64,000 bases of DNA, taken from NCBI RefSeq assembly GCF_013403915.1, contig NZ_JABFDI010000012.1:1-64000 (forward strand), given 5' to 3'. Of this stretch, positions 1 through 6,908 are shown in pieces. A model generated the notes under the pieces. The model ran no database searches. It worked only from the letters and a program-made list of their open reading frames with translations, and had not been told where the DNA came from. Within the stretch, counting starts at the first letter, position 1. The number at the start of each line of letters is the position of its first letter. The DNA is from Winogradskyella pacifica. GTDB lineage: Bacteria > Bacteroidota > Bacteroidia > Flavobacteriales > Flavobacteriaceae. The translations under genes and the position numbers were made by a program.

Positions 1-311
1 GCACAGTTTAGAGGTGTTAAAAATATAGAATTTTTCCTTTTTAGATTAACAACCATTTTTGCTTAAACACAACTTTTAGTCTTGATCCTAGATCTCCTCA
101 TTACATAGGTATTAAAGCAACTTAAGAAGCCCAAAAAACAAAAAAGCATCCCGATTTTCTTATACAGAAAAAAGGAAAGCTTCTCATTGGTAAGAACTCA
201 ACAACAATGAGTTTCTTACAACTACTCTAGGATCTCTCCTAGAACAACACAACGTCTTTATGTCGCTAAAAAAAAGCCTCAATTTCTTGAAGCTTCTTTC
301 TGCAATTTTAG
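1..311. other. Non-coding stretch at left edge
   Basis: No convincing gene is visible here. The stretch lies downstream of the minus-strand tRNA. It holds a perfect 7-base inverted repeat (TCTAGGA at 226-232 and TCCTAGA at 237-243) and an imperfect hairpin (GTAAGAACTCA near 190-200 against TGAGTTTCTTAC near 208-219). These may be part of a structured region, but no function can be assigned. Confidence 0.4.
268..295 (-). terminator. Probable terminator after tRNA-Asp
   Basis: On the minus strand an imperfect 7-base stem (289-295 with 274-280, one mismatch) is followed by a run of eight T (complement of 268-275), 17 bases past the tRNA end. Confidence 0.55.
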
Positions 312-385
312 CGGTCTGGACGGGACTCGAACCCGCGACCTTCGCCGTGACAGGGCGACATTCTAACCAACTGAACTACCAGACC
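312..385 (-). tRNA. tRNA-Asp (GTC anticodon)
   Basis: Read on the minus strand, the 74-base sequence folds as a full cloverleaf. The acceptor stem pairs GGTCTGG (complement of 379-385) with CCAGACC (complement of 313-319), with discriminator base G. The anticodon stem CGCC/GGCG encloses the loop CTGTCAC, giving anticodon GTC for aspartate. The T-arm carries GGTTCGAGTCC. The 3' CCA is not encoded, so it must be added after transcription. Confidence 0.97.
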
Positions 386-461
386 GTTGCTTAATTGCGA
401 GTGCAAATATACACTGCATTTTCAATTCCACAAACAAAAAACAAAAAAAATAAAAAATATT

Positions 462-1391
462 TTAAATAAATTTTTGTCGCTCTATCATGTACGTCGTTAA
501 TATACTATTAAAACCAGCATTAATATCAGCCTCTACATACTTAATTCGGTATTGACCACACCTTAATTTTAAGTCTGTAAAGTATTCTTTTACAGATTTT
601 TCGTAGTTCTCTTTGATGTTATCGGCATACAAATTTATATGGTCACCAGTCTCAACATCTATAAATCGTGTTGGTGTATTATTAAAATTAAAAGTTTGTT
701 CTTTTTCTTTATCAAAAACATGAAATAAGACCACTTCATGCTTATTATGCTTTAAATGTCGCAACGCTTCAAACAGTTTTTCGTCATCTTCTGACGTTTG
801 AAACATATCTGTAAACACAAAAATTAAGGATCTGCGATGAATTTTTTCTGCAATCTGATGTAAATAGCGATACGTTTCCGTTGTTTTAGTCTCAGATTTA
901 GAAACCACAGCATCACTCAACTTATGTAATAACATTTGATGATGACGCTCACTACCTTTTTCAGGGGAATAGAAATCATAAGTATCACTATAAATACTTA
1001 GGCCAACAGCATCGCGCTGCTTTTTAAGAATATGCATTAAGCAGGCACTTGCTAAAGCCGAGAACGCAATCTTATTAAGATTGTCTAAAGCAGTCCCAGC
1101 CGTTTCAGGATAGTGCATAGAACGGCTATTATCTAATATAATATGGCAACGCAAATTGGTTTCCTCATCATAACGCTTGGTGTACAAACGGTCTGTTTTT
1201 GCATATAACTTCCAATCAATATGCCTGGTGCTTTCTCCGGGATTATAAATCTTATGCTCGGCAAACTCTGCAGAAAACCCATGAAATGGACTTTTATGCA
1301 TACCAGCAATAAAGCCTTCAACGACTTGCTTCGCTAACAATTCGAGATTTTTAAAACCTCCTGTTTTATTGAGTTCTTGTTGTAAATCCAT
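462..1391 (-). CDS. DUF58 domain-containing protein (vWA-like fold)
   Basis: A 309-residue cytosolic protein of the DUF58 family. The family signature runs from about residue 38 (HGFSAEFAEHKIYNPGE) through RHIDWKLYAKTDRLYTKRY, followed by a von Willebrand A-like segment with the metal-site-like pattern DNSRSM at about 87-92. In this family such proteins usually accompany a MoxR-type AAA ATPase, but none is visible in the 460 bases to the left edge. The gene follows trxA on the same strand, with a hairpin terminator between them. The molecular function is not established. Confidence 0.85.
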   Translation of the reverse strand: MDLQQELNKTGGFKNLELLAKQVVEGFIAGMHKSPFHGFSAEFAEHKIYNPGESTRHIDWKLYAKTDRLYTKRYDEETNLRCHIILDNSRSMHYPETAGTALDNLNKIAFSALASACLMHILKKQRDAVGLSIYSDTYDFYSPEKGSERHHQMLLHKLSDAVVSKSETKTTETYRYLHQIAEKIHRRSLIFVFTDMFQTSEDDEKLFEALRHLKHNKHEVVLFHVFDKEKEQTFNFNNTPTRFIDVETGDHINLYADNIKENYEKSVKEYFTDLKLRCGQYRIKYVEADINAGFNSILTTYMIERQKFI

Positions 1392-1403
1392 CAGTTACCG
1401 AAA

Positions 1404-1434
1404 CTAAAAAAGGTTTGCCGTATAGGCAAACCTT
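1404..1434 (-). terminator. Terminator between trxA and the DUF58 gene
   Basis: A perfect 11-base stem (AAAGGTTTGCC at 1409-1419 with its complement at 1424-1434) is followed on the minus strand by six T. It should end the trxA transcript. Confidence 0.8.
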
Positions 1435-1458
1435 TTATCATTTCTTTTAGAGTATTGA

Positions 1459-1776
1459 CTACAAAAGTGCGTCGATAGCGTCAGAATATGCCTTTTTAGG
1501 CGCAACTCCAACTTGGCGACCAACAACTTCACCACCTTGAAAAACCAATACTGTAGGTATGTTTCTTACACCATACTTAGCTGCAAATTCTTGGTTTGCA
1601 TCAACATCTACCTTACCAACAACAGCTTTACCTTCGTATTCTGTGCTGATTTCGTCAATGATTGGTCCAACCATACGACAAGGTCCACACCAAGCAGCCC
1701 AAAAATCAACTACTACAGGTTTGTCACTCTTTAATACTGTCTCTTCAAAATTTGCATCTGTTATTTCTAATGCCAT
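1459..1776 (-). CDS. trxA: Thioredoxin
   Basis: A 105-residue single-domain thioredoxin, the usual length. The redox-active site WCGPC is at residues 29-33, after the typical VVDFWAAWCGPC strand. The cis-proline segment RNIPTVLVF is also present. It reduces protein disulfides in the cytosol, with electrons from thioredoxin reductase. The gene is monocistronic: a promoter-like box lies upstream, a hairpin lies in the 5' leader and a strong terminator follows. Start chosen at the ATG preceding ALEITDANF, the normal N-terminus. Confidence 0.97.
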   Translation of the reverse strand: MALEITDANFEETVLKSDKPVVVDFWAAWCGPCRMVGPIIDEISTEYEGKAVVGKVDVDANQEFAAKYGVRNIPTVLVFQGGEVVGRQVGVAPKKAYSDAIDALL

Positions 1777-1813
1777 AATATTTATTTTTTAAATGTATTC
1801 GACTTTGTTTTTA

Positions 1814-1836
1814 TTCTAACTTTCTTCCAGTTAGAA
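1814..1836 (-). promoter_or_regulatory. Hairpin in the trxA 5' leader
   Basis: A perfect 7-base stem, TTCTAAC (1814-1820) with GTTAGAA (1830-1836), closes a 9-base loop. It lies between the putative trxA promoter box and its start codon, so it would be in the mRNA leader. It has no following T run and so does not look like a terminator. Function unknown. Confidence 0.4.
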
Positions 1837-1839
1837 CTA

Positions 1840-1847
1840 CAAAATTA
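1840..1847 (-). promoter_or_regulatory. Putative trxA promoter -7 box
   Basis: The minus strand reads TAATTTTG, matching the Bacteroidota -7 consensus TAnnTTTG. No well-spaced -33 TTG was found, so the assignment rests on the box and its position about 63 bases upstream of the start codon. Confidence 0.45.
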
Positions 1848-2085
1848 GTCAAAATATTTCGCAAACCTTACAATGGCTGTATATGTTTTGGTTATAGCCA
1901 TATAGACGACTTATATGTTTATTTATTTTAGCGCAACCGAAAAGGTCAGGCTGTCCGTTATATCTTTTTTTTGCCATATGTGGCAGCAAAAAAAAGGATG
2001 CCACTTCCATCCTTTGCGCAAATTTAGTATACAGACAAGCTTTTTCCTTTAAAATGAACACTAAATACGTTTTGCATTGCGTCCT
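1848..2085. other. Gap between trxA promoter and hydrolase gene
   Basis: No gene is supported here. An open frame on the minus strand at 1849-2061 encodes a composition unlike a real protein and spans a terminator, so it was left out. The only clear element is that terminator. Confidence 0.5.
1988..2015 (-). terminator. Terminator of the tandem hydrolase unit
   Basis: An 8-base stem (AAAGGATG at 1993-2000 with CATCCTTT at 2008-2015) is followed on the minus strand by about eight T. It lies about 70 bases past the stop of the 2086-3054 gene. Confidence 0.75.
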
Positions 2086-3054
2086 TTATTCTATGCCATT
2101 CTTAGACAAAAATTCTAAAATGAGTTTTGCAATGTCTCTGGTCTTTTCTTCCGCTGCAAAATGACCTGCATCTAATAAATGTAATTCTGCATCTGGTACA
2201 TCTCTTAAATACGCTTCCGCTCCTTTGTAAGTGAATTTCAAATCCTTTTTACCCCAAACAATTAAGGTTTTTGGTTGGTTATCTCTCAACATCTTTTGCC
2301 ATTTCGGATAGCGAATCAAATTGGTATTGTAATCTTGAAATAACTGCACTTGAATTTCTCTATCACTTTCAGATCTTAAAAATGCTAAGTCGTGTGTCCA
2401 AGCATCCGGACTTTGTATATTGATATTTGTAGCATCTAAATCAAATAAATATTGTTTATTTATTATGGCATCTTCACCTGTTAAGCTATATAAAAAATCG
2501 TGCTTTGCTTGTGACGTATCGGTTTGTGCCGTTCTAAAAAAATCCTGTCGGTTCGATGATAAACCATCTAAATACGCATTCGCATTCTGAACAATTAAAG
2601 CTTCAATCCGTTTTGGGTTTTTCATCAGCATTCGGTACCCCACAGGAGCTCCAAAATCTTGCATGTACATCACGTAATTCTTAATATCAAGTCTATCAAT
2701 TAACTTCTCTGTATAATCCGCCAAGAGATCAAAAGTGTATGTCGTCGTTGCTGGATCTAAATGTGTGCTATAACCAGACCCCAAATTGTCTGGTGCAATC
2801 ACATGATAATGCGTCGCTAACATCGGAATTAGATTTCTATACGAATGTGAAGATGACGGGTAACCATGCAGCAATACTATCGTTGGGTTGCTTTGATCTC
2901 CTGCCGCTCTATAAAATAGTTTTACACTATCAATTTCAACATAATTATAGGTCGTCGCTGGTGGTAAAAAGAATTGTTTTTTAGTCTCTTCTGATTTACG
3001 CTGACATCCAAATAAGGCTAGTGATACCAGTAAAATTATTACAAATTGTTTCAT
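2086..3054 (-). CDS. Lipoprotein alpha/beta hydrolase (haloalkane dehalogenase/epoxide hydrolase-like)
   Basis: A 322-residue exported lipoprotein: the signal segment ends in the lipobox LFGC, with the acylated Cys at 17. The alpha/beta hydrolase fold starts near residue 36. The oxyanion HG motif is LLHGYP (61-66). The nucleophile elbow reads QDFGAPVG, placing Asp133 where esterases have Ser, as in haloalkane dehalogenases and epoxide hydrolases. Candidate acid Asp271 lies in WGKKD and the His is His298 in DAGHFAAEE. It lies nine bases after a paralogue of the same length and layout, so a tandem duplication is likely. The substrate is unknown. Confidence 0.85.
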   Translation of the reverse strand: MKQFVIILLVSLALFGCQRKSEETKKQFFLPPATTYNYVEIDSVKLFYRAAGDQSNPTIVLLHGYPSSSHSYRNLIPMLATHYHVIAPDNLGSGYSTHLDPATTTYTFDLLADYTEKLIDRLDIKNYVMYMQDFGAPVGYRMLMKNPKRIEALIVQNANAYLDGLSSNRQDFFRTAQTDTSQAKHDFLYSLTGEDAIINKQYLFDLDATNINIQSPDAWTHDLAFLRSESDREIQVQLFQDYNTNLIRYPKWQKMLRDNQPKTLIVWGKKDLKFTYKGAEAYLRDVPDAELHLLDAGHFAAEEKTRDIAKLILEFLSKNGIE

Positions 3055-3063
3055 TCTAGTTTT

Positions 3064-4044
3064 CTATTTATTCTGATTTCTCATGAAGTTTCTAATGTTT
3101 TCAATAATAGCATCTCCCTCTTCTTCTAATGCAAAATGTCCTGTATCATAAATGTTATAATCAATGTCTTTTACGTCTTTTTTAAACGCTTCTGCACCAC
3201 TTTCTGGAAAAAAAGCATCGTTTTTACCCCAAACTATTAATAAGGGAGGTTGGCTATCCCTTAAATAATCTTGCCATTTTGGGTATAACTTCACGTTATT
3301 CTGATAATCGTAAAACAAATCTAAATTTACCGCATGTGCATTTGGTCTAGAGAGTCTTAAAAAATCCAAATTATAACTATCAGGATCTACGGTTTCAATA
3401 TCTCTAACACCATGTGTGTATTGCCATTTTAAACCTTCCAAAGAAAAAGCAGGCAATAAAGCATCTTCAGTTTCTTTAGTTCTGTTTTTCCAAAGTGCCC
3501 TTATTCCAGCCCAAGCATCGCCTAGACCTTCTTCGTAAGCATTTCCGTTTTGGTTGATGATTGCAGTAATTCTTTCAGGATGTGCAGTCGCTAAACGAAA
3601 TCCAATAGGTGCTCCATAATCTTGTATCATTATAGCATAAGAATTAATCTCCTTTTGCTCTAAAAAGGAATCAATAGTAGTCGCTATATTATCAAAGGTA
3701 TACGTATATGTTTCAGCATCTGGAAAATCACTATTACCAAAACCTGGATAATCAGGTGCTATTAAATGAAACTCGTTAGATAATTGTGCTAACACTTTTC
3801 GGTATTGGTACGATGATGCCGGAAAACCATGTAGTAAAACAATAGTCGGATTTTTAGGATTACCAGCTTCACGATAGGCAATATTTATCCCGTTTACAGC
3901 TAAGGTTTTATATTTTAATGTTGATTTTTCACTAGTAATATTGAATGTTGTCGTTTTAGACATACGATCCGTTTCTGATGTTACCTTCTCTTTACAAGAT
4001 ACAAACAGTAAAACGATACTCACGGTTAGGACTAAATTTTTCAT
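3064..4044 (-). CDS. Lipoprotein alpha/beta hydrolase, tandem paralogue
   Basis: A 326-residue lipoprotein with lipobox FVSC (Cys17), followed by an alpha/beta hydrolase domain. Motifs match the downstream paralogue: LLHGFP near 70-75, nucleophile elbow QDYGAPIG with Asp142, WGKND with Asp276, and His303 in DTGHFALEEE. The Asp nucleophile indicates the haloalkane dehalogenase/epoxide hydrolase branch rather than an esterase. The protein would act in the periplasm or on an outer membrane face. It heads a two-gene unit and follows the SDR gene on the same strand, but a hairpin lies between them, so shared control by the TetR protein is uncertain. Confidence 0.85.
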   Translation of the reverse strand: MKNLVLTVSIVLLFVSCKEKVTSETDRMSKTTTFNITSEKSTLKYKTLAVNGINIAYREAGNPKNPTIVLLHGFPASSYQYRKVLAQLSNEFHLIAPDYPGFGNSDFPDAETYTYTFDNIATTIDSFLEQKEINSYAIMIQDYGAPIGFRLATAHPERITAIINQNGNAYEEGLGDAWAGIRALWKNRTKETEDALLPAFSLEGLKWQYTHGVRDIETVDPDSYNLDFLRLSRPNAHAVNLDLFYDYQNNVKLYPKWQDYLRDSQPPLLIVWGKNDAFFPESGAEAFKKDVKDIDYNIYDTGHFALEEEGDAIIENIRNFMRNQNK

Positions 4045-4088
4045 AGTTTGAATTCAAATTTAAATCTCAAAATTATTTTGAGACTTAT

Positions 4089-4130
4089 GGAATAGAAAAG
4101 CCATAACCTAAATTAGTTAAGATTATGGCT
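4089..4130 (-). terminator. Probable terminator after the SDR gene
   Basis: AGCCATAA (4099-4106) pairs with TTATGGCT (4123-4130) across a 16-base loop. On the minus strand a T-rich stretch, CTTTTCTATT, follows. It separates the SDR gene from the hydrolase pair. Confidence 0.55.
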
Positions 4131-4148
4131 CATTAATTATTTATACTT

Positions 4149-4895
4149 TTAATTTCTACCAGCCATAACACCACCATCGGTATCCCAAATAGCACCTGTT
4201 ACCCAAGAAGCCTTGTCTGATAATAAAAAGATAATACTATTGGCCACATCTTCCGATTCACCAAAACGACCTATGGGGTGAAATCCATTAAAACCAACCA
4301 ATGCTTTTTTAGCCGCTTCTTCACCTCCAAAAACACCATGATACACAGGAGTATTAACTAAAGCAGGAGACACCGCATTAACACGAATGTTATCTTCTGC
4401 CAATTCCATCGCCAGATGTTGTGTCAGCGAATGCAAACCTGCTTTTTGCATAGAATATGCCGTAGAAGGAGTTGCTTTTACAGCTTGTTTTGCCCACATA
4501 GAACCTACATTTACAATAGAGCCTCCTTCAGTTGCTTTCATTTTTCTAGCAGCACTTTGTGTAATAAAAAAGAAACCTCTATTTAAATCTAAATATGAAT
4601 TATAGTCTTCCATCGTATGATCTAAAAACGGTTTAGGGCCAAAAATCCCTGAAGCATTTACCAAATAGTCTAAGTTATCTAAACCATCAATTTTAGCGAT
4701 TAAAGCATCTACATCTGTTGTACTAGATATGTTTGCTGTGTGTTTAACCAAGTTTGGTGCATCCGCAATTTTATCTGTATTTCTACCTACAACATGTACT
4801 GTTGCTCCTCCTTCTAATAAGGCGTTTGTAGTGGCATTACCTATTCCGCTTGTTCCGCCAATGACTAAGGCTACTTTGTTTTCAAATTCTTTCAT
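4149..4895 (-). CDS. Short-chain dehydrogenase/reductase (SDR)
   Basis: A 248-residue classical SDR, a cytosolic NAD(P)-dependent oxidoreductase. The cofactor motif GGTSGIG is at 13-19, NASG at about 80-83, the catalytic Ser at 132 and the YxxxK pair at Tyr147/Lys151. The C-terminal GGV segment is typical. The substrate cannot be told from sequence. Its promoter region contains a perfect 8+8 palindrome that recurs in front of the neighbouring tetR-family gene, so it is very likely the regulated target of that repressor. Confidence 0.9.
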   Translation of the reverse strand: MKEFENKVALVIGGTSGIGNATTNALLEGGATVHVVGRNTDKIADAPNLVKHTANISSTTDVDALIAKIDGLDNLDYLVNASGIFGPKPFLDHTMEDYNSYLDLNRGFFFITQSAARKMKATEGGSIVNVGSMWAKQAVKATPSTAYSMQKAGLHSLTQHLAMELAEDNIRVNAVSPALVNTPVYHGVFGGEEAAKKALVGFNGFHPIGRFGESEDVANSIIFLLSDKASWVTGAIWDTDGGVMAGRN

Positions 4896-4921
4896 TATAT
4901 TTTCATTAAATTATTAAAATT

Positions 4922-4939
4922 AGACAGACAAGTCTGTCT
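4922..4939. promoter_or_regulatory. TetR-type operator in the SDR promoter
   Basis: A perfect palindrome: AGACAGAC, spacer AA, GTCTGTCT. It abuts a promoter-like TAATTTTA (complement of 4915-4922) upstream of the SDR start codon at 4895. The same palindrome, with one change, sits before the TetR-family gene. Confidence 0.8.
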
Positions 4940-4957
4940 TTGATTGTTCAAATTTTT

Positions 4958-5521
4958 TTAAGCAATTATTTTTTTACATAAATTTTTAGACTCAACAATA
5001 GGCCAATCTTCTTGGTGTAAGTGACTTTCTCCAACAGCACTTTCATAGAGTAAATATATTTGTCTTGCGAGTGAATTTACTTGTTCACTTTTAACTTGCT
5101 CTAAATTGCTGGTGATCAGTTTTGCGATAAGTGCGATAAAACTGTTTTTCTGAGATTGAATTTCATGTCTAATACTCTCATTGTCTTTTGGTATTTCTGA
5201 AACGGTTTTAATACACCAACACCCATTAAAATCTTTATCCTGATAAAACAGTTGAAGGAAATCGAATATCGCTAGGATCTGATCTTTTCCTTTTGGTTTA
5301 GAGGTCGTGAAATTTTCAAAATCTTCTAAAAAATTGACATTCTTGTATTGGAGATATGCCAGACAAATGTCTTCTTTAGATTTAAAATGATTATAAAGGG
5401 TCGCCTTAGCAATGCCTGCTTCAGCAATAATTTGATTGATACCTGTAGAATTATACCCATTCTTATAAAATAAAAATGAGGCCGTTTCTGTAATTCTATT
5501 TTTTACTTCGGCATGTTTCAT
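4958..5521 (-). CDS. TetR/AcrR-family transcriptional repressor
   Basis: A regulator of 187 residues from the chosen start. The N-terminal helix-turn-helix is clear: NRITETASFLFYKNGY followed by STGINQIIAEAGIAKATLY and NHFKSKEDI. The C-terminal ligand domain includes FNGCWC, suggesting a cysteine-containing pocket or sensor. An upstream in-frame Met exists (5557), but the ATG at 5521 is preferred: a TATATTTG box at 5526-5533 would put the transcript start at about that ATG, and MKHAEVKNRI is a normal TetR start. Palindromes before this gene and before the SDR gene suggest autoregulation plus control of the SDR gene. The ligand is unknown. Confidence 0.9.
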   Translation of the reverse strand: MKHAEVKNRITETASFLFYKNGYNSTGINQIIAEAGIAKATLYNHFKSKEDICLAYLQYKNVNFLEDFENFTTSKPKGKDQILAIFDFLQLFYQDKDFNGCWCIKTVSEIPKDNESIRHEIQSQKNSFIALIAKLITSNLEQVKSEQVNSLARQIYLLYESAVGESHLHQEDWPIVESKNLCKKIIA

Positions 5522-5525
5522 GGTG

Positions 5526-5533
5526 CAAATATA
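5526..5533 (-). promoter_or_regulatory. Putative tetR promoter -7 box
   Basis: The minus strand reads TATATTTG, matching TAnnTTTG, only four bases before the ATG at 5521. The operator covers the expected -33 position, where a TTG lies inside the palindrome. This suggests a leaderless or near-leaderless transcript blocked by repressor binding. Confidence 0.6.
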
Positions 5534-5547
5534 TAAAATAATTCTAA

Positions 5548-5565
5548 AAACAGACAAGTCTGTCT
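5548..5565. promoter_or_regulatory. TetR-type operator in the tetR promoter
   Basis: AAACAGAC, spacer AA, GTCTGTCT: the same palindrome as at 4922-4939 with one mismatch in the left arm. It overlaps the -33 region of the putative tetR promoter, as expected for autorepression. Confidence 0.8.
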
Positions 5566-5572
5566 ATTTTAT

Positions 5573-5935
5573 TTATTGAGTATCTTTAAATTCTTCTTTC
5601 ATTTTTTTCTCGACTTTAACGATTAATAAAACTACCATTAAAATCATTAAACCTAAGCCTAACATAGTAGAAATACTTTCAGCTGGCTCGTACACCAAAC
5701 CAACTAATCCAAATACTGAAAGTAGAAGTCCGTATTTTATCATTTGTTTAGAGGCATATAGCTGTGCAAAATCCCATCTCACTTGATTTTTCATAGAACT
5801 TGCTGTTCTATAGCCATAGAGTCCATTGATTTTCTTTGGTGGAAACTTATACATTATCAGTCCTACAACGCAAAAAATGAGTCCGCTACTGAATGGAATT
5901 AAAAATAATGGATTTTCGAATAACATGTTATTCAT
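5573..5935 (-). CDS. SdpI/YhfL-family membrane protein
   Basis: A 120-residue inner-membrane protein with three predicted membrane segments (about 10-28, 66-84 and 90-106). The conserved loop KINGLYGYRTASSMKNQVRWDFAQ between segments one and two is the SdpI/YhfL family signature. In Bacillus SdpI gives immunity to the SdpC toxin, but most family members, including this one, have no demonstrated role and no sdpC-like gene is nearby. It is the last recognisable chromosomal-type gene before the accessory patch on its right. Confidence 0.75.
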   Translation of the reverse strand: MNNMLFENPLFLIPFSSGLIFCVVGLIMYKFPPKKINGLYGYRTASSMKNQVRWDFAQLYASKQMIKYGLLLSVFGLVGLVYEPAESISTMLGLGLMILMVVLLIVKVEKKMKEEFKDTQ

Positions 5936-6094
5936 TTCTATTCGTGGTTTTTACTGGAAGAATAAATGTTTTGTTGTGTTGCTAAGCAACTAAGTTAGCA
6001 AATAAATCACGGAGAGAATATTCCGTAGGAATTAGTAAGTTGACATTGACCAAGCAATTAATTATACATGGTGTTGCAACTGTAATTTTTTAAA

Positions 6095-6382
6095 TCAGAG
6101 ACTATTCTTCAAATCCTGTTTTCCAACTATCGCCATAATTTCCACGATATTATTATTTATTTTGTAATAAATACTATCAGCACCAGAAACACACCGTCTA
6201 TATCCAGTTTTTATGTAATCGACAGATTCAAAAGAAAATGGGTTTTTAGCTATAATATCAAAGTTCTCAAAGAAAGAATCGAAATATTTATCAGCCTGAG
6301 CCGTTCCGAATTTTGCCACTCCATATCTATGAATTCTTATTAAATCTTCTTTGGCTAAATTACTTAGTTTATAATCAGCCAT
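6095..6382 (-). CDS. ParE/RelE-superfamily toxin
   Basis: A 95-residue protein of the ParE type. Family features are the start YKLSNLAKEDLIRIHRYG, FDIIAKNPFSFESVDYIKTGYRRCVSGADSIYYKI and the C-terminal VEIMAIVGKQD. ParE toxins poison DNA gyrase; related RelE toxins cleave mRNA, and sequence here favours ParE by partner type. It overlaps the upstream antitoxin stop by one base (TAATG), the normal translational coupling of such pairs. Arg43-type core residues are represented by the GYRRC segment. Confidence 0.85.
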   Translation of the reverse strand: MADYKLSNLAKEDLIRIHRYGVAKFGTAQADKYFDSFFENFDIIAKNPFSFESVDYIKTGYRRCVSGADSIYYKINNNIVEIMAIVGKQDLKNSL

Positions 6383-6615
6383 TAAATCAACGACTTAGAT
6401 TCCGCTAATATTTGTTCTTTGCTTAAATTCGTAAATCCGCTATTTTCGGCCTTTTGCAATTTAGCACTAATCCAGTCAATTTGTCTTTGCTGTTTTCTTG
6501 CTTGTCTAATTAAATCGTTTACTAATTCACTTTTAGTTGAATACTCTTTTTTATCAACTTGTTCTTTTAACCACTCATCATTCGGTTGAGTGAATGAAAT
6601 ACTTTGCCTTCCCAT
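6382..6615 (-). CDS. ParD-family antitoxin
   Basis: A 77-residue antitoxin. The start at 6615 (MGRQSISFTQPNDEW) is preferred over an in-frame ATG 33 bases upstream, because ParD proteins begin right at the DNA-binding ribbon-helix-helix strand. The motif KKEYSTKSELVNDLIRQARK matches the ParD ribbon-helix-helix. The rest (IDWISAKLQKAENSGF) is the toxin-wrapping tail. It would bind and neutralise the downstream ParE and repress the shared promoter. The spacer upstream is followed by the large palindrome at 6703. Confidence 0.85.
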   Translation of the reverse strand: MGRQSISFTQPNDEWLKEQVDKKEYSTKSELVNDLIRQARKQQRQIDWISAKLQKAENSGFTNLSKEQILAESKSLI

Positions 6616-6702
6616 ACTATTTAATTTTGGTGCTAATTTACACCACAAATGTATATTTTACAAATTAATATCCAATATCAGTTCGTAGGTTTTTATAGTT
6701 AC

Positions 6703-6893
6703 CAACGTTAAGTATAAGAAATCGTAGGGCAGTTAAAAAGAACTGTCGTTTCGGTTTGTTACTTAGCTAAATATAAATATTTTGCTTTTATCTTTTCTAT
6801 TATAAACGCCAAATTTTATATTTAGCGGACTTTGTTAATATGTACAGGCCTTTTGGTTTAGCACAAACGCCCTATGTTTTTTATACCGTGTTG
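6703..6893. repeat. Long imperfect palindrome (attC-like, MITE-like or structured RNA)
   Basis: The 191 bases fold back on themselves in nested steps. CAAC (6703-6706) pairs with GTTG (6890-6893). Bases 6712-6730 pair with 6869-6886: 18 pairs including two G.T and one bulge. GTTTGT (6754-6759) pairs with ACAAAC (6863-6868). Bases 6766-6777 pair with 6815-6826 as 12 perfect pairs, extended by about five more. It lies 15 bases past the stop of the 281-residue gene and about 90 bases upstream of the parD start. It contains no gene. The layout, a gene followed by a folded site, resembles an integron cassette, but a small transposon relic or RNA is equally possible. Confidence 0.7.
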
Positions 6894-6903
6894 TACATAG
6901 TGC
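6888..6903 (+). repeat. Inverted repeat, left copy
   Basis: GTGTTGTACATAGTGC, five bases beyond the stop of the 6909-7754 gene. It matches the complement of the right copy at 7770-7785 at 15 of 16 positions. It overlaps the right end of the long palindrome. Confidence 0.7.
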
Positions 6904-6908
6904 TTTTA

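Noticed and set aside
1849-2061. Open frame of 70 residues on the minus strand between trxA and the hydrolase gene
   Set aside because: It spans a clear terminator and the upstream promoter region, and its residues do not resemble any protein family or a signal peptide.
5936-6094. Second attC-like site after parE
   Set aside because: There are small hairpins (TTGCTAA/TTAGCAA at 5979-6001 and ACGGA/TCCGT) but no nested long-range pairing like that of 6703-6893.
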